DNA of 64,000 bases, taken from the NCBI GenBank assembly GCA_027682585.1, contig JAQCZH010000004.1, positions 1 through 64,000 on the forward strand, given 5' to 3'. Positions 44,563 through 54,281 of this stretch are shown here, in pieces. Position 1 is the stretch's first letter. The number at the start of each line of letters is the position of its first letter. Both the position numbers and the translations under genes were made by a program. The notes below the pieces were generated by a model. It did not search any database and was not told the DNA's origin. It saw nothing but the letters and a program-made list of their open reading frames with translations. The DNA is from Lachnospiraceae bacterium AF51-6-b8A (lineage in GTDB: Bacteria > Bacillota > Clostridia > Lachnospirales > Lachnospiraceae).

Positions 44563-45450
44563 TTAGAAATGCCTGCCGTCCTTGGCAATCTCCCTGGCTA
44601 CAAAGTAATAGCGCTGCGTCTGCTTTGAAATCTCTCCCATGGACTCCGCATCCAGCACCTTCTCAAAAGCCAGTCCTGACTTTTCAATCAGCGAAATAAC
44701 TCTGTCAACCGGATAGGCCCTGGTGACATGCTCCTCGTGACGGCGGAAGTACACCCTCTCTTTTTCACCGCCAGCATCTGTCTCCCCATCCCAATCTGCT
44801 CTCCTGCCTGAAGCCTCCTTCGCCGCCAATTCCCCTGCATCCTCTCGAATAAACATCTCCAGGTCGTAGTGATTCACCCGGCGGGCCGCATCGAAGTCGT
44901 TCTGCCAGATGAAGGCCCCGATATCTCTGCAGTCAGCAATCGTCTTTTCTCCCATCTTTCGATAAGCCGCTTCTGAGACAAGATCAAAGATAAAAACGCC
45001 TCCCGGATCCAGATAGTTGTTGACCAGCCGCAAGACTGTCAGCAGATCCTCCTCTGTCAGAAGGTAATTCATTGTATCGCAGACAGCGTAAATCCCCGCC
45101 ATCGTACCGTAGAGTTCAAAGGATCGTATATCCTGACATAAATAGAGAATCTGTGAGGATCTCGCCTGCTCTTCCAAAGCAGACGCCAATGCCTGTGAAG
45201 ACAATCGGCAGATCTGCTTCTCCTGGGCGATCTGCAGCATGTCCTCTGATCGGTCAATCCCGGTCATATCATACCCACTGGCCGCCATCCGCTCAGTCAT
45301 ATTGCCGGTGCCGCAGCCGAGCTCAGCGATAAGCCCATCCTCTATTCCATACTCTCTGAAGACAGAGACCAGATGATCTCTCCACCGGTCATATGGTACG
45401 TCGTCCATAAAGCGATCATATATTTCTGCAAAACTCTCATAATAGGCCAT
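44563..45450 (-). CDS. Class I SAM-dependent methyltransferase
   Basis: 295 residues from ATG at 45450 (GAGGAG upstream). It opens MAYYESFAEIYDRFMDDVPY, the form usual for Firmicute methyltransferases near housekeeping genes. SAM motif I is LIAELGCGTGNMTERM (about 39-54), with the acidic residue of motif II in MTGIDRSEDML. The middle includes GGVFIFDLVSEAAY. An unusual charged insert near residue 215 (KEASGRRADWDGETDAGGEK) is not found in typical relatives. The substrate is unknown. Confidence 0.88.
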   Translation of the reverse strand: MAYYESFAEIYDRFMDDVPYDRWRDHLVSVFREYGIEDGLIAELGCGTGNMTERMAASGYDMTGIDRSEDMLQIAQEKQICRLSSQALASALEEQARSSQILYLCQDIRSFELYGTMAGIYAVCDTMNYLLTEEDLLTVLRLVNNYLDPGGVFIFDLVSEAAYRKMGEKTIADCRDIGAFIWQNDFDAARRVNHYDLEMFIREDAGELAAKEASGRRADWDGETDAGGEKERVYFRRHEEHVTRAYPVDRVISLIEKSGLAFEKVLDAESMGEISKQTQRYYFVAREIAKDGRHF

Positions 45451-45599
45451 ACGCATTCTCCTCTTTTTCGAGTCTCGTCGAATATCTTACCATTTTTCTG
45501 TGCTATACTGAATGTGCACTTAATCGTCCATCCCGGGGACGAATTGTCTGGAGACATCATTCTCTTCTTCTCCCCGATTTCTCAAAAACAGGTAGTTCC

Positions 45600-46790
45600 A
45601 TGAAATACAAGTTCAAGAGTCCTTTCCGCTGGCTCAGAAAGCCCAATGTCCACGCGCCTATGGCCGATACCGAGGGCGGCACCAATGTCTCCGAGCGCTT
45701 CCACCATTATATTTGCCGCTCCATCGCAGGCTTCTACAGGCGGCGTATGGTCTCTCCCTCCATCTATCTTCTGCTGCTTCTTGCCCTCTTTGTCTTCTCT
45801 CCTGCTCGCTCCATGCTCTTTCCCGAGCAAGTAACGGGACAGTTCAAGATTGCAGATCTCTACCAGAACCGGTCCCGCTATGTGCACCTTTCTCTTTCTA
45901 ATCTGCATTTCACCGGCTACACCCGCCAGATGCTGGGACTGACGACTGGATACTACTATTACACCGTCATTGATCAGAAGAGCTATATTGTCCTTCTCCG
46001 GCCGGACACGGCCTCCCAGGGCCTGCCTCAGATTGAGCAGATACAGGTCTTTGCCAAGATTATTAAAAATCCGGCCTCCCTCGATCGGATCAAGCTCCAT
46101 CTGACAGAAGATCTTGGAGAACACGCCAACCCGGCAGGTGCCCTCTCTCCCTATATGATCTCTGAGGCAGATGCCCGGGGCATCCTGCATCGGTTCCTGG
46201 TGATTTTCATCTGGGCAACAGGCATTTACGCCGGCGTCAGCCTTCTTTTGAACCTTCTCTATATCTTCTTTCCCAAGCTGTCAGCCCCGGTGCGTCGGCT
46301 GGGCGCCTATGGCGATCCCTGGAAACTGCTGGCGCAGGCGGAGGAGGAACTGGCGACCATGCCCCAGCTGGCCACGGAAGATATGTTCATCACGGAACAC
46401 TTCTTCATTGAGACCTCTGTTTATGGTGTCGCTGTCGTGCCAATCTCCGAGATCAAATGGATCTACAAGTACTCCACCCTGCATCGGATTCTCTGGCACC
46501 ACTTCAGCATTTCTTATACCCTCTATATCATGACAACCCACCGCCAGGCCATTCACTGCCCCAAGAACGCCAAATCTGATATTGACGGTGTGATCGATTA
46601 CCTGTCCGAAGCCAACCACGATATTCTGGTCGGCTTCACAGAGCGCAACCGTCTGCGCATGCAGTGGTATCTGCGCAAGCTTCCTCTGAGCGATCTCATC
46701 CCCTTCATGCGCGGCCGCCCCGGCCATCGCCAAAAGATAGAGCGGATCAAAAAAGAAGAAGGCATCTCTCGAGAAAGTGATCAGGGCTGA
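45600..46790 (+). CDS. Hypothetical membrane protein with two transmembrane segments
   Basis: 396 residues. A basic N-terminal tail precedes a first hydrophobic segment (about 52-70, SPSIYLLLLLALFVFSPA), an extracytoplasmic domain of about 130 residues, a second segment (about 203-226, FLVIFIWATGIYAGVSLLLN) and a cytoplasmic C-terminal region containing YKYSTLHRILWHHFSISYTL, reminiscent of PH-like domains of bacterial membrane proteins (DUF6709-like, uncertain). Function unknown. It is divergent from the methyltransferase gene. AGGTAG lies before the ATG. Confidence 0.75.
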   Translation: MKYKFKSPFRWLRKPNVHAPMADTEGGTNVSERFHHYICRSIAGFYRRRMVSPSIYLLLLLALFVFSPARSMLFPEQVTGQFKIADLYQNRSRYVHLSLSNLHFTGYTRQMLGLTTGYYYYTVIDQKSYIVLLRPDTASQGLPQIEQIQVFAKIIKNPASLDRIKLHLTEDLGEHANPAGALSPYMISEADARGILHRFLVIFIWATGIYAGVSLLLNLLYIFFPKLSAPVRRLGAYGDPWKLLAQAEEELATMPQLATEDMFITEHFFIETSVYGVAVVPISEIKWIYKYSTLHRILWHHFSISYTLYIMTTHRQAIHCPKNAKSDIDGVIDYLSEANHDILVGFTERNRLRMQWYLRKLPLSDLIPFMRGRPGHRQKIERIKKEEGISRESDQG

Positions 46791-46966
46791 CCTATTCCAC
46801 AGACATTCATAATGTGTCTTATTACAATGAACATTAAGCCCCGCCGACGACTGAAAACAGCTGTCTGCGAGGCTCTTATTTGGGGACCTGTGATAATACA
46901 GGCCGGAAAAGACAAAAACTGCCTGAAGTGTACTTCACGATTGAAACAGAACCCGCGATATGATGA

Positions 46967-47911
46967 CTAAACCCCATGCTCCCTCATCCAATCCCACAGA
47001 TCTACATAGACCTGCTGGCGATCGGTCTCATTTAAGATCTCATGGCGATCATTTTCATAGAGTTTCATCCTCAGATCTGAGAAACCAGCCGCTTCGTACA
47101 GCTCTCTGACGCGCTCGACTCCTCTGCCCAGATCGCCCACCGGATCATCCGCTCCAGAGACCAGGAGAATGGGCAGATCTCTGCGTATCTCCCTAAAATG
47201 CTCCGACCGATTATCATAATAGCAGGCTTCCATAAGCCCCCGGTAGGCGCCCAGGCTAAAGAGATAGGTACACTTGGGATCGGCATAGTACTTCTGCACA
47301 ATCGCCTCATCCTTAGTCAGCCAGGAATTACCCGTATCCCTTCCGGTAAGATCATACTTCTTATAGGGACCTGAGAAGGTAAGCTTGCTGACCATAGGGC
47401 TTCGATAGTCCCAGCCCCGGAAAGCGGCGACCAGCTTGAGTACAGCCAGGCCAGAGCGCAGAGTGGAATCAGGCAGAGAGCCTGTTCCCATCACAATGGC
47501 TCCGTCTAGGCCCTCCAAATGCCCCGCCTTCTTCCCCAGAAACATGCGAACCAGATAACTTCCCATGGAATGTCCCAGAAGGAAGAAAGGCACATCCGGC
47601 CATTTCTCCTTACCCGACCGATAATTCCTGAAAATATCCTCAACCATCGTGTCCGCCGGGTGCTCAGGAGACATCATTCCCCACTCCTCAGGTCCTTCAA
47701 CAGACTCCCCATGGCCGATATGATCATGACCGAAGACGGCAATTCCCCGCTCATTTAGCCAGAGGGCAAAGGGCTCGTAGCGCTCGATATACTCCTGCAT
47801 TCCATGGACAATTTGCAGGACTCCTCTGACTTGTCCGAAATCCGGTATCCAGCGCACTGCGTGAATTTTAGAATGTCCGTCTCTTGACGCGAATGTGTAA
47901 GTTTCTCTCAT
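46967..47911 (-). CDS. Alpha/beta hydrolase, lysophospholipase/monoacylglycerol lipase-like
   Basis: 314 residues. The fold shows as QIVHGMQEYIERYEPFALWL (oxyanion HG), GHDHIGHGES, the nucleophile elbow LLGHSMGSYLVRMF (Ser about 109), the acidic residue in LVSGADDPVG and the catalytic His in ENDRHEILNE. This is the layout of PldB/MGLL-type lipases (Hydrolase_4). A GGGGGAAACAG site precedes the ATG. No signal peptide, so it is probably cytoplasmic. Its physiological substrate is unknown. Confidence 0.9.
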   Translation of the reverse strand: MRETYTFASRDGHSKIHAVRWIPDFGQVRGVLQIVHGMQEYIERYEPFALWLNERGIAVFGHDHIGHGESVEGPEEWGMMSPEHPADTMVEDIFRNYRSGKEKWPDVPFFLLGHSMGSYLVRMFLGKKAGHLEGLDGAIVMGTGSLPDSTLRSGLAVLKLVAAFRGWDYRSPMVSKLTFSGPYKKYDLTGRDTGNSWLTKDEAIVQKYYADPKCTYLFSLGAYRGLMEACYYDNRSEHFREIRRDLPILLVSGADDPVGDLGRGVERVRELYEAAGFSDLRMKLYENDRHEILNETDRQQVYVDLWDWMREHGV

Positions 47912-48050
47912 CTGTTTCCCCCTCTGCCCGCAAGATCTGTACCTGCTCTATGAAATATTTTTCAGAACCTTATCTTATATTATCTCTTACTTCTTCTTTC
48001 CGCCAGATCACTCTTGCAGACAGCGTCCATCGATCTGCTTTCGTATCATA

Positions 48051-49835
48051 TCAGCTTCCCTGCGAACCGGAGTCCGGCTCGATTTCCCGAATCACAAGCT
48101 GCAGACTCTTTCTGCCGTGGTAGAAGTTAATCTGAGGCTCATAGACCATACGAATCACAAGATCCCTTCGGAAACCATCACAGAACTCCTCCCAGGAGCC
48201 CTGTCCATATACCTCCTCAACTTCTGTTGCAAATGCCTTTACATCTCCAAAATAGATTCCATCAATTTCGGAAGGACCGGCTCTCAGTAAGAATTTCAGG
48301 AATTGTCCCTCTCTGCCAATGGCCCGAAGGGAACGAACCGAAACATCGCGAACCGCAAAGAGAGGCTTTGGATTGCCGTTTCCGAAAGGTTCCAGTCTCT
48401 TCAGCTCCTCCACCAAAGAAATTGAGATGTAGTGCAGGGGCATGGGGACATCGATGTGTATCTTCGCGATCAGATCATCTGAAGTCAGCCTGCAATTGGC
48501 ATTCAAAGCCTTGCGCAGAGCATCGATCTTATCCCGCTGCAGACTGAGTCCGGCCGCCATGGGATGCCCTCCGAATCGGATCATCAGATCCTTGCAGCGG
48601 CTCATCTCCTCAAACATGGAATAAGGAGGAATGGAACGCCCGCTTCCCTTGACCACTCCCTCTTCTCCGGTATCCGTCAGGACAAAGCAGGGATGTTCCA
48701 GGCGCTCTTTTACCTTGCCGGCAACCAGCCCCGCGATGCTCTCATGTAGTTTCGGGAGGTAAATGACCAAAACCGGATCATTGGCATAGCCCCGCTCCTC
48801 AATCTGGGCAAAAGCAGCCTCCAGCCCCTTTTGCGTCATCTCCTTGCGGGTCTCATTGAGCGCGACCAATTTCTCTGCCAACGCCTCCGCCCGCTCCTGA
48901 TCTCTCTCTTCCAACAGCTGCGTACTCAGTACCGCTGTTTCCAGGCGCCCTGCGGCATTGAGGCAGGGTCCAAGAATAAAGCCGACGTGATAGGTGGACA
49001 GATGATCCGGGTCAATCTCCCTGGCGCGCATTAAGGCGGCCATTCCCGGATTGCAGGTCCTGCGCAGGCGCTCCAGCCCCAGAGCGACAATTGCCCGATT
49101 CTCATCTACCAGCGGCATGACATCTCCAATCGTGGCGAAAGCTGCATTTTCCAGGAAATCCAGGGCACTGGTCACAGAGACCCCGCGCTTCTCATAGAGA
49201 ACAAAGACCAGCTTCCAGGCCACGACTGCCCCGCAGATTCCGTCAAAGGGATAGGAACAGCCCGCCTGTTTGGGATTGACAATGGCATCTGCCGGTGGCA
49301 GCTTCTCAACTCTTTTCCCCTCAACCATGATGAAAGGTACCTCATGGTGATCTGTGACGATCACTGTCATTCCCCGATCCCTGGCATGGGCAATTGCCTC
49401 CTGTGCCGCAATGCCATTGTCACAGGTAATTATCAGAGAAACACCTGCTTCGTACGCATTTTCTACCAGATGGGGGTTGAGCCCATAGCCATCCTCAACC
49501 CGGTTCGGCAAAATGTAATCCGCCTTGGCCCCGCAGGTCAAAAACGCCTGATGGAGGATATAGACAGACTGGATCCCATCAATATCATAGTCACCAATAA
49601 TCCGGATCCGCTTTCCCTCATCGATAGCCTCAGACAGCAGATCAGCCGCCCTGTCAACATCCTTGAGGTCGTGAGGATCTCGAATCTGATCCAGAGAGGG
49701 ATGCAGATAGGCGTCAAAATCTTCTTCCAGGACCCCCCGGTTAATCATGATCCGGGCTGTCACCTGATCGATACCATTGGCCCTGGCCAGAGCCCTAAAA
49801 TCCGCTTTTTTATTCATTAAAAACCATTTGCTCAT
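48051..49835 (-). CDS. recJ: Single-stranded-DNA-specific exonuclease RecJ
   Basis: 594 residues from ATG at 49835 (MSKWFLMNKK); ATG 49853 is possible. It is a 5'-3' exonuclease on single-stranded DNA for recombination and mismatch repair. DHH motifs are RIIGDYDIDGIQS (about 73-85), TCDNGIAA, VTDHHEVP and LGPCLNAAGRLET. The DHHA1 end has GSGRSIPPYSMFEEM and FGGHPMAAGLSL (with GGH). A C-terminal OB-fold follows. Family length is normal for the short Clostridia form. Confidence 0.93.
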   Translation of the reverse strand: MSKWFLMNKKADFRALARANGIDQVTARIMINRGVLEEDFDAYLHPSLDQIRDPHDLKDVDRAADLLSEAIDEGKRIRIIGDYDIDGIQSVYILHQAFLTCGAKADYILPNRVEDGYGLNPHLVENAYEAGVSLIITCDNGIAAQEAIAHARDRGMTVIVTDHHEVPFIMVEGKRVEKLPPADAIVNPKQAGCSYPFDGICGAVVAWKLVFVLYEKRGVSVTSALDFLENAAFATIGDVMPLVDENRAIVALGLERLRRTCNPGMAALMRAREIDPDHLSTYHVGFILGPCLNAAGRLETAVLSTQLLEERDQERAEALAEKLVALNETRKEMTQKGLEAAFAQIEERGYANDPVLVIYLPKLHESIAGLVAGKVKERLEHPCFVLTDTGEEGVVKGSGRSIPPYSMFEEMSRCKDLMIRFGGHPMAAGLSLQRDKIDALRKALNANCRLTSDDLIAKIHIDVPMPLHYISISLVEELKRLEPFGNGNPKPLFAVRDVSVRSLRAIGREGQFLKFLLRAGPSEIDGIYFGDVKAFATEVEEVYGQGSWEEFCDGFRRDLVIRMVYEPQINFYHGRKSLQLVIREIEPDSGSQGS

Positions 49836-49936
49836 CTGGTCCTGCCCTTCCATTCCATTACGCGGTTTTTCTCTGCCAGTACACTCTTGCCTTATAAAGA
49901 TCTTCACAGAGGCACGCTGCCGGTGAGCTGATTCTC

Positions 49937-49979
49937 AATGAAACGCATACTCCGCGAGTATTCTGTTGGCATGAATAAG
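49937..49979 (+). repeat. Dispersed palindromic repeat
   Basis: AATGAAACGCATACTCCG then CGAGTATTCTGTTGGCATGA and ATAAG. It aligns base for base with the copy at 60549, with about ten differences. Directly beside it (49979-50012) is the ferritin terminator, as at the 60548 copy, which also adjoins a terminator. Confidence 0.75.
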
Positions 49980-50013
49980 AAAAGCCGACCCGCAGGATCA
50001 CCCGGGCCGACCT
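49977..50013 (-). terminator. Intrinsic terminator of the ferritin gene
   Basis: On the minus strand GTCGGCCCG, a ten-base loop, CGGGTCGGC (9 bp with two G-U pairs), then TTTTCTTATT. It lies 80 bases past the stop. Confidence 0.75.
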
Positions 50014-50090
50014 TATATCCATCCATTTCCTAAGAGCAACGATTCCCAAAGCGAGGAAACAAATTGCCAAAACACTTCTATTATCGTAAA

Positions 50091-50603
50091 TCAAAGCGCC
50101 AGAGAAGGAGCGGCATAAGCTCTTGACAGAAGTTCCTGATTCAACTCATAGAGTCCCTTTGGATCATGACCGAAGAGACTAAACTTCTTGATCAAATCGT
50201 CAGCATTCTTCTCCTCTTCTCCCTGCTCCTTAACAAACCAGTCATAGAACTGCATGGTGCGATAATCATGTTTCTCGTGAGCCGCACCATAGATCTTGTT
50301 AATCCGATCCGTGATGTAACACTCATGTTCCATGGCATAGTTAAGCGGATCCTCAGGGCTCTTATACTCCTTGACCGGCATCTTGATATCGGTGAAATGA
50401 ATCTTCTCCCCATTATTGAGCAGGTAGGTCCGCATAAGCATAGCGTGATCGCGCTCCTCCTGCGCCTGCACCTGATACCAGTTGGCAAAGCCGTCCAGTC
50501 CCTGATCCTCGTAGTAATTGGCGAAATCCAGATAGAGATAGGCGGATACGAACTCCGCATTGATCTGATCATTAATCATCTCTGCAATCTTTGCATCTAA
50601 CAT
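50091..50603 (-). CDS. ftnA: Ferritin
   Basis: 170 residues, a non-haem iron-storage ferritin. It stores iron as ferric oxide in a 24-mer. Ferroxidase ligands sit in NAEFVSAYLYLDFANYYED (Glu about 17) and YQVQAQEERDHAMLMRTYL (Glu50 and His53 region), with a further Glu in EHECYI. There is no haem Met of bacterioferritin. AGGAGG precedes the ATG. The promoter should lie in the 107-base gap to pta; none is obvious. Confidence 0.94.
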   Translation of the reverse strand: MLDAKIAEMINDQINAEFVSAYLYLDFANYYEDQGLDGFANWYQVQAQEERDHAMLMRTYLLNNGEKIHFTDIKMPVKEYKSPEDPLNYAMEHECYITDRINKIYGAAHEKHDYRTMQFYDWFVKEQGEEEKNADDLIKKFSLFGHDPKGLYELNQELLSRAYAAPSLAL

Positions 50604-50710
50604 ATATGGCCTCCTTCATCAAAAACTGCTACTAACTATAGTCCATTGGGTATCGATTGGAACAGGTACCGCAGCCATGCGCTCTTTTGTTTCAAACACC
50701 TCCCCTGCTT

Positions 50711-51697
50711 TTAAGCCAGGGAAGCGGTCACAATCGCCATGTCATATACCTCCTGGGAATTGCATCCGCGGGAAAGATCATTGATGGGAGCATTCAACCC
50801 CAGAAGAATAGGACCGTAGGCATCGAAATTACCCATACGCTGAGCAATCTTATAGCCGAGATTACCGGCGTTGATGTCCGGGAAGATGAAGGTATTACAG
50901 TGGCCTGCAATCTGAGAGTCGGGGGCCTTCTGACGGGCAACTGTTGGGGATACGGCTGCATCAAACTGTAATTCACCCTCAATGGGAAGGTCAGGATACT
51001 TAGCCTTGGCCTTAGCTGTTGCATTCTGCATCTTGGTGACAGATTCTCCCTTGCCAGATCCCTTGGTTGAGAAACTTAAGAAAGCGACCTTGGGATCAAC
51101 GCCGAAACGCTCCGCACACTTCGTGGCCTGTCCGCAGATCTCCACCAGCTGATCCTCGGTGGGAACCAGGTTGATTGCGCAGTCCGCCATGCAGAGCACC
51201 TCATTGCCGCCGGTTGCAGAGGGACGCACCAGGATAAAGCAGGAAGAGACGATACTGTTTCCGGGAGCTGCCTTGATGATCTGCAGGGCCGGGCGAACGG
51301 TATCTGCCGTAGAGTAGGTTGCTCCGCCCAGCAGAGAATCCGCATAGCCCATGCGAACCAGCATGGTGCCAAAATAGTTGGCCTGCTTTAGAGTCCTGGT
51401 CGCCTGTTCTCTGGTACCTGCCTTGGCGCCGCGCAGCTCCATAAAGAGGTCTACCATCTCATCCATGCGATCGAAATTGTTTGGATCAATCATAGCGGCG
51501 CCGTTGATGTTATCGCCATCTGCCTCGGCGACGCGATGAATCTCCTCCGGATCACCAACCAGAACCGGCTGCAGCCAGGTTCCGGCCAATAGTCTGGAAG
51601 CCGCCTGAAGGATGCGCTCATCATTGCCTTCTGTGAAAACAATCTTCTTGGGATTCGCCTTCAGGCGATCGATCATTGCACCAAATCCGTAACCCAT
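50711..51697 (-). CDS. pta: Phosphate acetyltransferase
   Basis: 328 residues from ATG at 51697, 8 bases after GGAGG; another ATG two codons earlier sits too close to it. Short, single-domain class I Pta. It converts acetyl-CoA to acetyl phosphate for ATP-yielding acetate formation. Blocks are KIVFTEGNDERILQAASRLL, GMADSLLGGATYSTADTVRP (CoA site), STKGSGKGESVTKMQNATA and FPDINAGNLGYKIAQRMG. An ackA gene, often adjacent, is absent here. An ATTG-N4-CAAT palindrome lies about 145 bases upstream. Confidence 0.94.
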   Translation of the reverse strand: MGYGFGAMIDRLKANPKKIVFTEGNDERILQAASRLLAGTWLQPVLVGDPEEIHRVAEADGDNINGAAMIDPNNFDRMDEMVDLFMELRGAKAGTREQATRTLKQANYFGTMLVRMGYADSLLGGATYSTADTVRPALQIIKAAPGNSIVSSCFILVRPSATGGNEVLCMADCAINLVPTEDQLVEICGQATKCAERFGVDPKVAFLSFSTKGSGKGESVTKMQNATAKAKAKYPDLPIEGELQFDAAVSPTVARQKAPDSQIAGHCNTFIFPDINAGNLGYKIAQRMGNFDAYGPILLGLNAPINDLSRGCNSQEVYDMAIVTASLA

Positions 51698-51840
51698 ATC
51701 CATTCCCTCCAAATGCCTGATGTGGTTTTGGTCAATGCCCTCCCACCACATTTCTCATAAATCTTCTGCCATTGTAGAACCCTTTTTTATCCGGCACAAC
51801 GGATTTATGTTCGAAAGTCGATACATCTTTTTTTGTATTC

Positions 51841-51854
51841 AATTGCGTACAATT
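51841..51854. promoter_or_regulatory. Palindrome AATTGCGTACAATT upstream of pta
   Basis: A 14-base near-perfect palindrome sharing TTGCGTACAATT with the trxA promoter. On the minus strand it sits between TTAACA and GAATAC (17-base spacing), a weak promoter candidate for pta. The rest of the 348-base gap (51698-52045) to the ECF S-component gene holds no other gene I can support. Confidence 0.55.
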
Positions 51855-52045
51855 TTCTGTTAATCTTTTGTCAGGAAGGGGCAGGACAGAGGTCAAAAAC
51901 ATCTGATATTTTTTAGATATCCTCTTAAATTTAGCTGTTTACACAAAATGTTCGACAGATGAATCTGTACAAGCAAAGCCTTTTTTACGATAATAGTGGG
52001 CAGATTCTATGTTTTGCTTTTCTCAAAAAAGAGGGAGACGTTATC

Positions 52046-52660
52046 ATGACAAACCTGCGTAAACTGATTCTGGCCGCGCTTCTGGCTGCCCTGACCACTG
52101 CAACAACCATGGTTGTCCGTATCCCTACTCCCACCATGGGTTATATCCACCCCGGAGACGCCATGGTCCTGCTCTGCGGTCTTCTCCTGGGTCCTGTAAC
52201 CGGAGGACTGGCTGCCGGCATCGGAAGTGCTCTGTCTGACTTCTTTGCCGGTTATCTGGCCTATGTGCCCGGCACATTTGTCATCAAGGCTCTGACTGCT
52301 GTTATTGCCGCGCTTCTGTCAGCCTGGCTGACCCATATTACAAGACATGCGCAGGATCCGTCCAATCTGGCATCCAGCTCCCTTATGACAGGCCGAAAAA
52401 ACGTCATCAGCGCTGTCATTTGCGGGGGTGTTGCCGGAGAGACTTTCATGGTCTTCGGCTACTTCATCTACGAAATTCTTCTGGCTATTCTGGCCGCCGG
52501 CAGCGGATTTACTTCCACGGTTATCTCCGCCGCCATTGTCTCTTCCGCCGCAGGAATTCCTTTCAACATTGTCCAGGGAATCACAGGCGTCATCCTTGCC
52601 GCCATCCTCTACCCAATCCTCTATCCATTGACCCGGAGACTTCTTCAGGCTGACAACTGA
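52046..52660 (+). CDS. ECF transporter S-component, substrate unknown
   Basis: 204 residues from ATG at 52046 (GGGAG upstream). Six membrane segments. KLILAALLAALTTATTMVVRI (first helix) and PTMGYIHPGDAMVLLCGLLLGPVTGGLA (helices 2-3) are typical of the PF07155-type S-components, as is GYLAYVPGTFVIKALTAVIAA. The vitamin cannot be told. No riboswitch class was recognised in the leader and no ECF ATPase lies nearby. It is followed closely by the DUF4250 gene on the same strand. Confidence 0.85.
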   Translation: MTNLRKLILAALLAALTTATTMVVRIPTPTMGYIHPGDAMVLLCGLLLGPVTGGLAAGIGSALSDFFAGYLAYVPGTFVIKALTAVIAALLSAWLTHITRHAQDPSNLASSSLMTGRKNVISAVICGGVAGETFMVFGYFIYEILLAILAAGSGFTSTVISAAIVSSAAGIPFNIVQGITGVILAAILYPILYPLTRRLLQADN

Positions 52661-52701
52661 ATTTACACAGACAAAAGAGAATCACAGATTAGGAGGCTTC
52701 C

Positions 52702-52881
52702 ATGCTTGATCTTCCAGGGGATCCTGTCCTCTTGCTCAGTGTCGTCAATACGGAACTCAGAGACACTTATCCCTCTCTGACCCGACTCTGCGCAGCCCAT
52801 ATGACCAACACCAAGGAGATCATTCAGAAACTGGCTTCGATTGATTACAAATATGACGAAGAACAAAATCAGTTCGTATAG
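52702..52881 (+). CDS. DUF4250 domain protein
   Basis: 59 residues. ATG at 52702 has AGGAGG 6 bases upstream. LPGDPVLLLSVVNTELRDTY at the N-terminus and YDEEQNQFV at the C-terminus are the hallmarks of DUF4250, a tiny helical family found in Clostridia and Enterobacteria. Residues around 25-48 (LTRLCAAHMTNTKEIIQKLA) look like a helix-turn-helix. Function unknown. It lies 41 bases after the ECF gene and probably shares its transcript. Confidence 0.88.
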   Translation: MLDLPGDPVLLLSVVNTELRDTYPSLTRLCAAHMTNTKEIIQKLASIDYKYDEEQNQFV

Positions 52882-52938
52882 TTTTATACGTTACTCATCG
52901 GGCAGAAATTACCAGGACAGACCATTATCCAATTGGTC

Positions 52939-54216
52939 TCAGTCAACGAGCTCATCAATGGCCTTGCCGATATCATGACGCATGTACTTATTGGCAAAAG
53001 AAATCCACTCTGTCGCCCGATAAGCGTTGTCTCTCGCTTCTCTGAGGTTGGCCCCCTTGGATGTAATCCCCAGGACGCGCCCTCCATTGGTAACGACGGA
53101 ACCATCCTTCGCCAGCTTTGTGCCCGCATGGAAACAGAAGTCATTGACGTTGTCGAAGTGCTCAAAACCAGTAATGGGAAAGCCCTTCTCGTAAGAGACG
53201 GGATAGCCCTCAGACGCCAGTACCACACAGACAGCCGCATTGTCCTCAAATTCCAGCTTCAAATCTTCCAGTGTCCCATCAATGCAGGCGTCAAAAGCAT
53301 CCATGATATCCGTCTTCATGCGGGGCAGAACAACCTGGGTCTCAGGATCCCCGAAACGCGTGTTGTACTCAACCACCTTCGGGCCATCTGCCGTCAGCAT
53401 AAGGCCAAAGTAGAGCACGCCTTTGAACTCCCGCCCTTCTGCCAGCATGGCATCCAGGGTGGGCTGAAAGATATGCCTGTCACAGTAATCGCGAATCTCT
53501 TCTGTGAAGAAGGGACTTGGAGAGAAGGTTCCCATACCGCCGGTGTTCAGACCGGTGTCGCCATCCCCGGCTCTCTTGTGATCCTGCGAAGAGGTCATCA
53601 GCTTATAGTGCCTGCCGTCACAGAAGGCCAGGGCAGAGACCTCGCGGCCGGTCATAAATTCCTCAATGACAAGCTCATTGCCGGCAGAGCCAAACTTCTT
53701 ATTCGTCATAATTTCCCTGACACCAGACTTGGCCTCCGCAAGATTCCGGCAGATTAGCACGCCCTTGCCTAAAGCCAGGCCATCCGCCTTTAAGACAATG
53801 GGAAAAGCAGACTTCTCCAGATATGCGCAGGCGGTATCCGGATCAGTGAAGACCTCGTAAGAGGCGGTAGGAATTCCGTACTTCTTCATCAAATTCTTGG
53901 AAAAGGCCTTGGAGCCTTCGATGATTGCCGCGTTTTTTCGGGTCCCGAAGGTGCGGATTCCGGCGTTCTCAAGGACGTCGACAATTCCGGCGCAGAGGGG
54001 ATCATCCTGCGAGCAGACTGCCAGATCAATTGCCGTCTCTCTGGCGAAAGCGGCCAGTTTATCAAACTCCATCACACCGATATCAACCAGTTCCGCCATG
54101 TCGCGCATGCCGGCATTCCCGGGCGCGACATAGATCTTGTCCACTCTTGGGCTCTTATAAATGGCATGAAGCATGGCGTGCTCTCTTCCGCCCGCACCGA
54201 TGAGTAATACCTTCAT
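52939..54216 (-). CDS. purD: Phosphoribosylamine-glycine ligase (GAR synthetase)
   Basis: 425 residues from ATG at 54216 (AAGGAG upstream). ATP-grasp enzyme of step 2 of purine synthesis. MKVLLIGAGGREHAMLHAIY opens the protein. PIVLKADGLALGKGVLICRN is the ATP-grasp lid. FMTGREVSALAFCDG and NTRFGDPETQVVLPRMKTD (metal ligands Glu and Asn) are typical. Last gene of the purE-purM-purN-purD run; purH, often between purN and purD, is absent. Confidence 0.95.
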   Translation of the reverse strand: MKVLLIGAGGREHAMLHAIYKSPRVDKIYVAPGNAGMRDMAELVDIGVMEFDKLAAFARETAIDLAVCSQDDPLCAGIVDVLENAGIRTFGTRKNAAIIEGSKAFSKNLMKKYGIPTASYEVFTDPDTACAYLEKSAFPIVLKADGLALGKGVLICRNLAEAKSGVREIMTNKKFGSAGNELVIEEFMTGREVSALAFCDGRHYKLMTSSQDHKRAGDGDTGLNTGGMGTFSPSPFFTEEIRDYCDRHIFQPTLDAMLAEGREFKGVLYFGLMLTADGPKVVEYNTRFGDPETQVVLPRMKTDIMDAFDACIDGTLEDLKLEFEDNAAVCVVLASEGYPVSYEKGFPITGFEHFDNVNDFCFHAGTKLAKDGSVVTNGGRVLGITSKGANLREARDNAYRATEWISFANKYMRHDIGKAIDELVD

Positions 54217-54281
54217 GAAGACACTCCTTATCACATCCTGCCCAACGCAGTGAGCTGTCAAAAACTCCGGTCCCATAAAGA

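Noticed and set aside
49858..50094. 78-codon minus-strand frame between ferritin and recJ
   Set aside because: It covers the ferritin terminator and a repeat copy and has no ribosome site.
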